This document shows positions 15,826 to 17,298 of a DNA stretch of 17,298 nucleotides, piece by piece (position 1 is the stretch's first letter; the number at the start of each line of letters is the position of its first letter). Made by a program: the position numbers and the translations under genes. The stretch is from Sulfitobacter sp. (GTDB taxonomy: Bacteria > Pseudomonadota > Alphaproteobacteria > Rhodobacterales > Rhodobacteraceae): positions 1-17,298 of the forward strand of contig JAGXHD010000247.1 in the NCBI GenBank assembly GCA_024636395.1. Reading direction: 5' to 3'. A model generated the notes under the pieces. That model did no database searches and was not told the origin of the DNA. It saw nothing but the letters and a program-made list of their open reading frames with translations.

Positions 15826-16359
15826 ATGCGTTTTGCGATGTTTGCGTTTGTTGTGCTGTTGAGCGCTTGTGTAGGAAAGCCCGCGTTGGACGACGAAAAG
15901 CTGTCGGGCAGGGATTTCAATCTAGAGGAATTCTTTGAGGGGCAGGTTCTGGCAAAAGGGCAGTTTCAGGATGTGTTCGGGACTGTACGCAGGCGATTCG
16001 ATGTGGTGGTCACCGGCACATGGGACGGTGAGACGCTCAAGCTGGTCGAGGATTTCGACTACGAGGACGGCACCACGGAGCAGCGGATCTGGCGGCTCCA
16101 AAAGACAGGGCCGGTTGTGGCTGACCAAACATGGACCGGCTCGGCAGAAGGGGTACTGGGCGTTGCCCGGGGCGCCGAGCGTGGCGATACATTCAACTGG
16201 AAGTATCAAATTGATCTACCCGTGCCAGATGGGACTTTGCGGGTCAATTTCGATGACTGGATGTGGGATCTGGGTGGTGACCGTGTTTTGAACCGCGCGT
16301 ATATGAAAAAGTACGGTGTCGACATCGGCGAGGTTCTGATCACCTTCGAGAAGCAGTGA
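15826..16359 (+). CDS. DUF3833-type lipoprotein
   Basis: A 177-residue predicted lipoprotein. A short signal peptide ends in the lipobox LSAC with Cys15, so the mature protein has 163 residues and no further membrane segment. The remainder (EEFFEGQVLAKGQFQD, TGTWDGETLKLVEDFDYEDG, and near the end DDWMWDL) looks like the DUF3833 family, of unknown function and with a lipocalin-like mix of strands. The residue after the Cys is Val, not Asp, so no inner-membrane retention signal is seen. GGAGGA at 15814-15819 lies 6 bases before the ATG. It is alone on the plus strand, divergent from ttcA and convergent with yidD. Family assignment is by recall of motifs and moderately sure. Confidence 0.82.
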   Translation: MRFAMFAFVVLLSACVGKPALDDEKLSGRDFNLEEFFEGQVLAKGQFQDVFGTVRRRFDVVVTGTWDGETLKLVEDFDYEDGTTEQRIWRLQKTGPVVADQTWTGSAEGVLGVARGAERGDTFNWKYQIDLPVPDGTLRVNFDDWMWDLGGDRVLNRAYMKKYGVDIGEVLITFEKQ

Positions 16360-16429
16360 TCGTTTCGATGGCCTGATATACTCGTTGCGCTGCGGCTGAA
16401 GGGTTCCACAGTGCACGCGATTTGGGATG

Positions 16430-16657
16430 TTATTTCTTGTCGGGTACCGGGTCATATCCGTCACCGCCGAACGGATGGCAGCGCCCGATGCGCCGTATGC
16501 TAAGAACCGCTCCCTTCGCGGCCCCGTGCTTTTCCAGCGCTTCGAGGGCGTAAGCTGAACATGTGGGCTGATAACGGCAATTGAAGCCAACCCAAGGACT
16601 GAGGACCAATCGGTACGCCCGTACGGGAAGGGCGAGGATATGGGCCAGCGGGCTCAA
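16430..16657 (-). CDS. yidD: Membrane protein insertion efficiency factor YidD
   Basis: A 75-residue YidD, a small inner-face membrane-associated protein that aids YidC-dependent insertion. Family features are the N-terminal amphipathic helix (LPVRAYRLVLSPW), CRYQPTCSAYALEAL with its two cysteines, and RCHPFGGDGYDPVP. The start is TTG at 16657, overlapping the rnpA stop by 4 bases (TTGA). The protein contains no other methionine, and the TTG position matches the family N-terminus, so a rare start coupled to rnpA translation is the best reading. No separate ribosome binding site is visible. Unlike the common arrangement, yidC is not next but 3.3 kb away. The 70 bases to the convergent lipoprotein gene show no clear terminator. 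Confidence 0.93.
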   Translation of the reverse strand: MSPLAHILALPVRAYRLVLSPWVGFNCRYQPTCSAYALEALEKHGAAKGAVLSIRRIGRCHPFGGDGYDPVPDKK

Positions 16658-17073
16658 GAGCGCGTGCCGTGCAGGATGCGAAGCGCCTTTTCCAGATCGC
16701 CGAGCAGCCGGGAAAAGGGGAGAGTTGCCGTGGCGGTGTTCCGGCCAATCAGCACGTAATCATGACCAGCCTTGCCCGTTTGCGGCACGACCGCATGCGC
16801 AATCTCACGCAGTCGGCGTTTTGCGCGGTTACGTGCCACGGCATTCCCGACTTTTTTCGAACAGGTGTAGCCGATGCGTATGCCCCCCTGCTCGCCATCG
16901 GGACGGCGCAGCATCTGGAGCACGAAGCCTTCCATTGCAACGCGCTTGCCGCGCGCGGCAAGCTGAAAATCGCGGCGCTGGGTCAGAACAGTGAGAGATC
17001 CACACGGCAAAACCGCCGGAAGATGCTCCTCACCGGCATGTCTGCCAATCAGGTCTGTCTCCGGCGGCATCAT
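16654..17073 (-). CDS. rnpA: Ribonuclease P protein component
   Basis: RnpA, the basic protein subunit that helps the RNase P RNA mature tRNA 5' ends. As given it has 139 residues. The RNA-binding motif RNRAKRRLRE (81-90), preceded by CSKKVGNAVA, is diagnostic, and FQLAARGKRV marks the usual N-terminal segment near 36-45. Two adjacent ATGs (17073 and 17070) are candidate starts and neither has a good ribosome binding site. The roughly 30 residues before the conserved LTQRRDF are longer than in many homologues, so the exact start is uncertain. It begins 22 bases after rpmH and overlaps yidD by 4 bases. Confidence 0.92.
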   Translation of the reverse strand: MMPPETDLIGRHAGEEHLPAVLPCGSLTVLTQRRDFQLAARGKRVAMEGFVLQMLRRPDGEQGGIRIGYTCSKKVGNAVARNRAKRRLREIAHAVVPQTGKAGHDYVLIGRNTATATLPFSRLLGDLEKALRILHGTRS

Positions 17074-17095
17074 AGCGACGAGGCTGAGCTGCGTA

Positions 17096-17230
17096 TTATG
17101 CGCTCAGCTCTTTCCGGCCCTGTGCACGGCGCGCGTTGATGATCTTGCGGCCGGCCTTTGTTGCCATGCGCGCACGGAAACCGTGGCGCCGCTTGCGGAC
17201 AAGGTTCGAGGGTTGAAAGGTGCGTTTCAT
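17096..17230 (-). CDS. rpmH: Large ribosomal subunit protein bL34
   Basis: A 44-codon gene reading MKRTFQPSNLVRKRRHGFRA and ending GRKELSA, which is L34 at its standard length and with its standard sequence. It is the smallest gene in the window. TGGAG (17243-17239) lies 8 bases before the ATG. It heads the conserved rpmH-rnpA-yidD group on the minus strand. Very high arginine and lysine content is normal for L34. Confidence 0.97.
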   Translation of the reverse strand: MKRTFQPSNLVRKRRHGFRARMATKAGRKIINARRAQGRKELSA

Positions 17231-17298
17231 CGCTCCGTCTCCATCTAGTATAGTTTGCGTCGGCGGATTCGCCGGAACGCGTCAATTCAGACCTGTCC
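17231..17298 (-). promoter_or_regulatory. Upstream region of rpmH
   Basis: On the minus strand this stretch has TTGACG (17285-17280), a small 5-bp stem (17261-17265 with 17270-17274) and TATACT (17252-17247). TTGACG and TATACT are 27 bases apart, too far for one promoter, and a start from TATACT would fall on the ribosome binding site. A promoter is expected here, but I cannot fix its elements. Confidence 0.25.

Noticed and set aside
1..17298. Search for mobile elements, CRISPR arrays, tRNA or rRNA genes and defence genes
   Set aside because: No transposase, integrase, regularly spaced repeats, cloverleaf or rRNA-like sequence was recognised; nearly all bases are accounted for by conserved genes.

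Overview
The window is ordinary chromosomal DNA of an alphaproteobacterium, most likely a Rhodobacterales (Roseobacter-group) species. The evidence is a complete bztABCD-type amino-acid ABC transporter, an ATP12 family F1-ATPase chaperone, a yidC-MOSC-engB-argB gene string, CTTGAC-type promoter elements and moderately GC-rich coding sequence. I see no IS element, prophage, CRISPR array, tRNA or rRNA. The genus assignment is inference.

Layout. (1) Positions 1-3793, plus strand: the 3' part of rarA, then crcB, rluC, a HAD phosphatase and an ATP12 chaperone. The last four are chained by 4-base ATGA overlaps. (2) Positions 3794-8468, plus strand: a structured leader and bztA-bztB-bztC-bztD. A strong stem without a U-tract follows bztA, and a GAAA-loop terminator is shared with the opposite strand. 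(3) Positions 13129 down to 8518, minus strand: yidC, a MOSC protein, engB, argB and a SixA-type phosphatase, closely spaced or overlapping. (4) Positions 15753 down to 13249, minus strand: ttcA and a membrane-anchored degenerate-GGDEF/EAL protein, with an 11-bp imperfect palindrome between them. (5) Position 15826, plus strand: a DUF3833-type lipoprotein divergent from ttcA. (6) Positions 17230 down to 16430, minus strand: rpmH, rnpA and yidD, the first with only 44 codons and the last starting at TTG.

How the genes fit together. Most are housekeeping: replication-fork maintenance (RarA), fluoride export (CrcB), rRNA, tRNA and ribosome work (RluC, TtcA, EngB, L34, RnpA), membrane and F1 assembly (YidC, YidD, ATP12), arginine synthesis (ArgB) and acidic or amide amino-acid uptake (Bzt). 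The less standard stretch is 13249-16359, where a c-di-GMP protein, ttcA and a lipoprotein separate yidD from yidC. I found no clearly novel multi-gene system. The best leads are the EAL protein with a dead GGDEF site, the palindrome in front of it, and the two-stem leader of the bzt operon.
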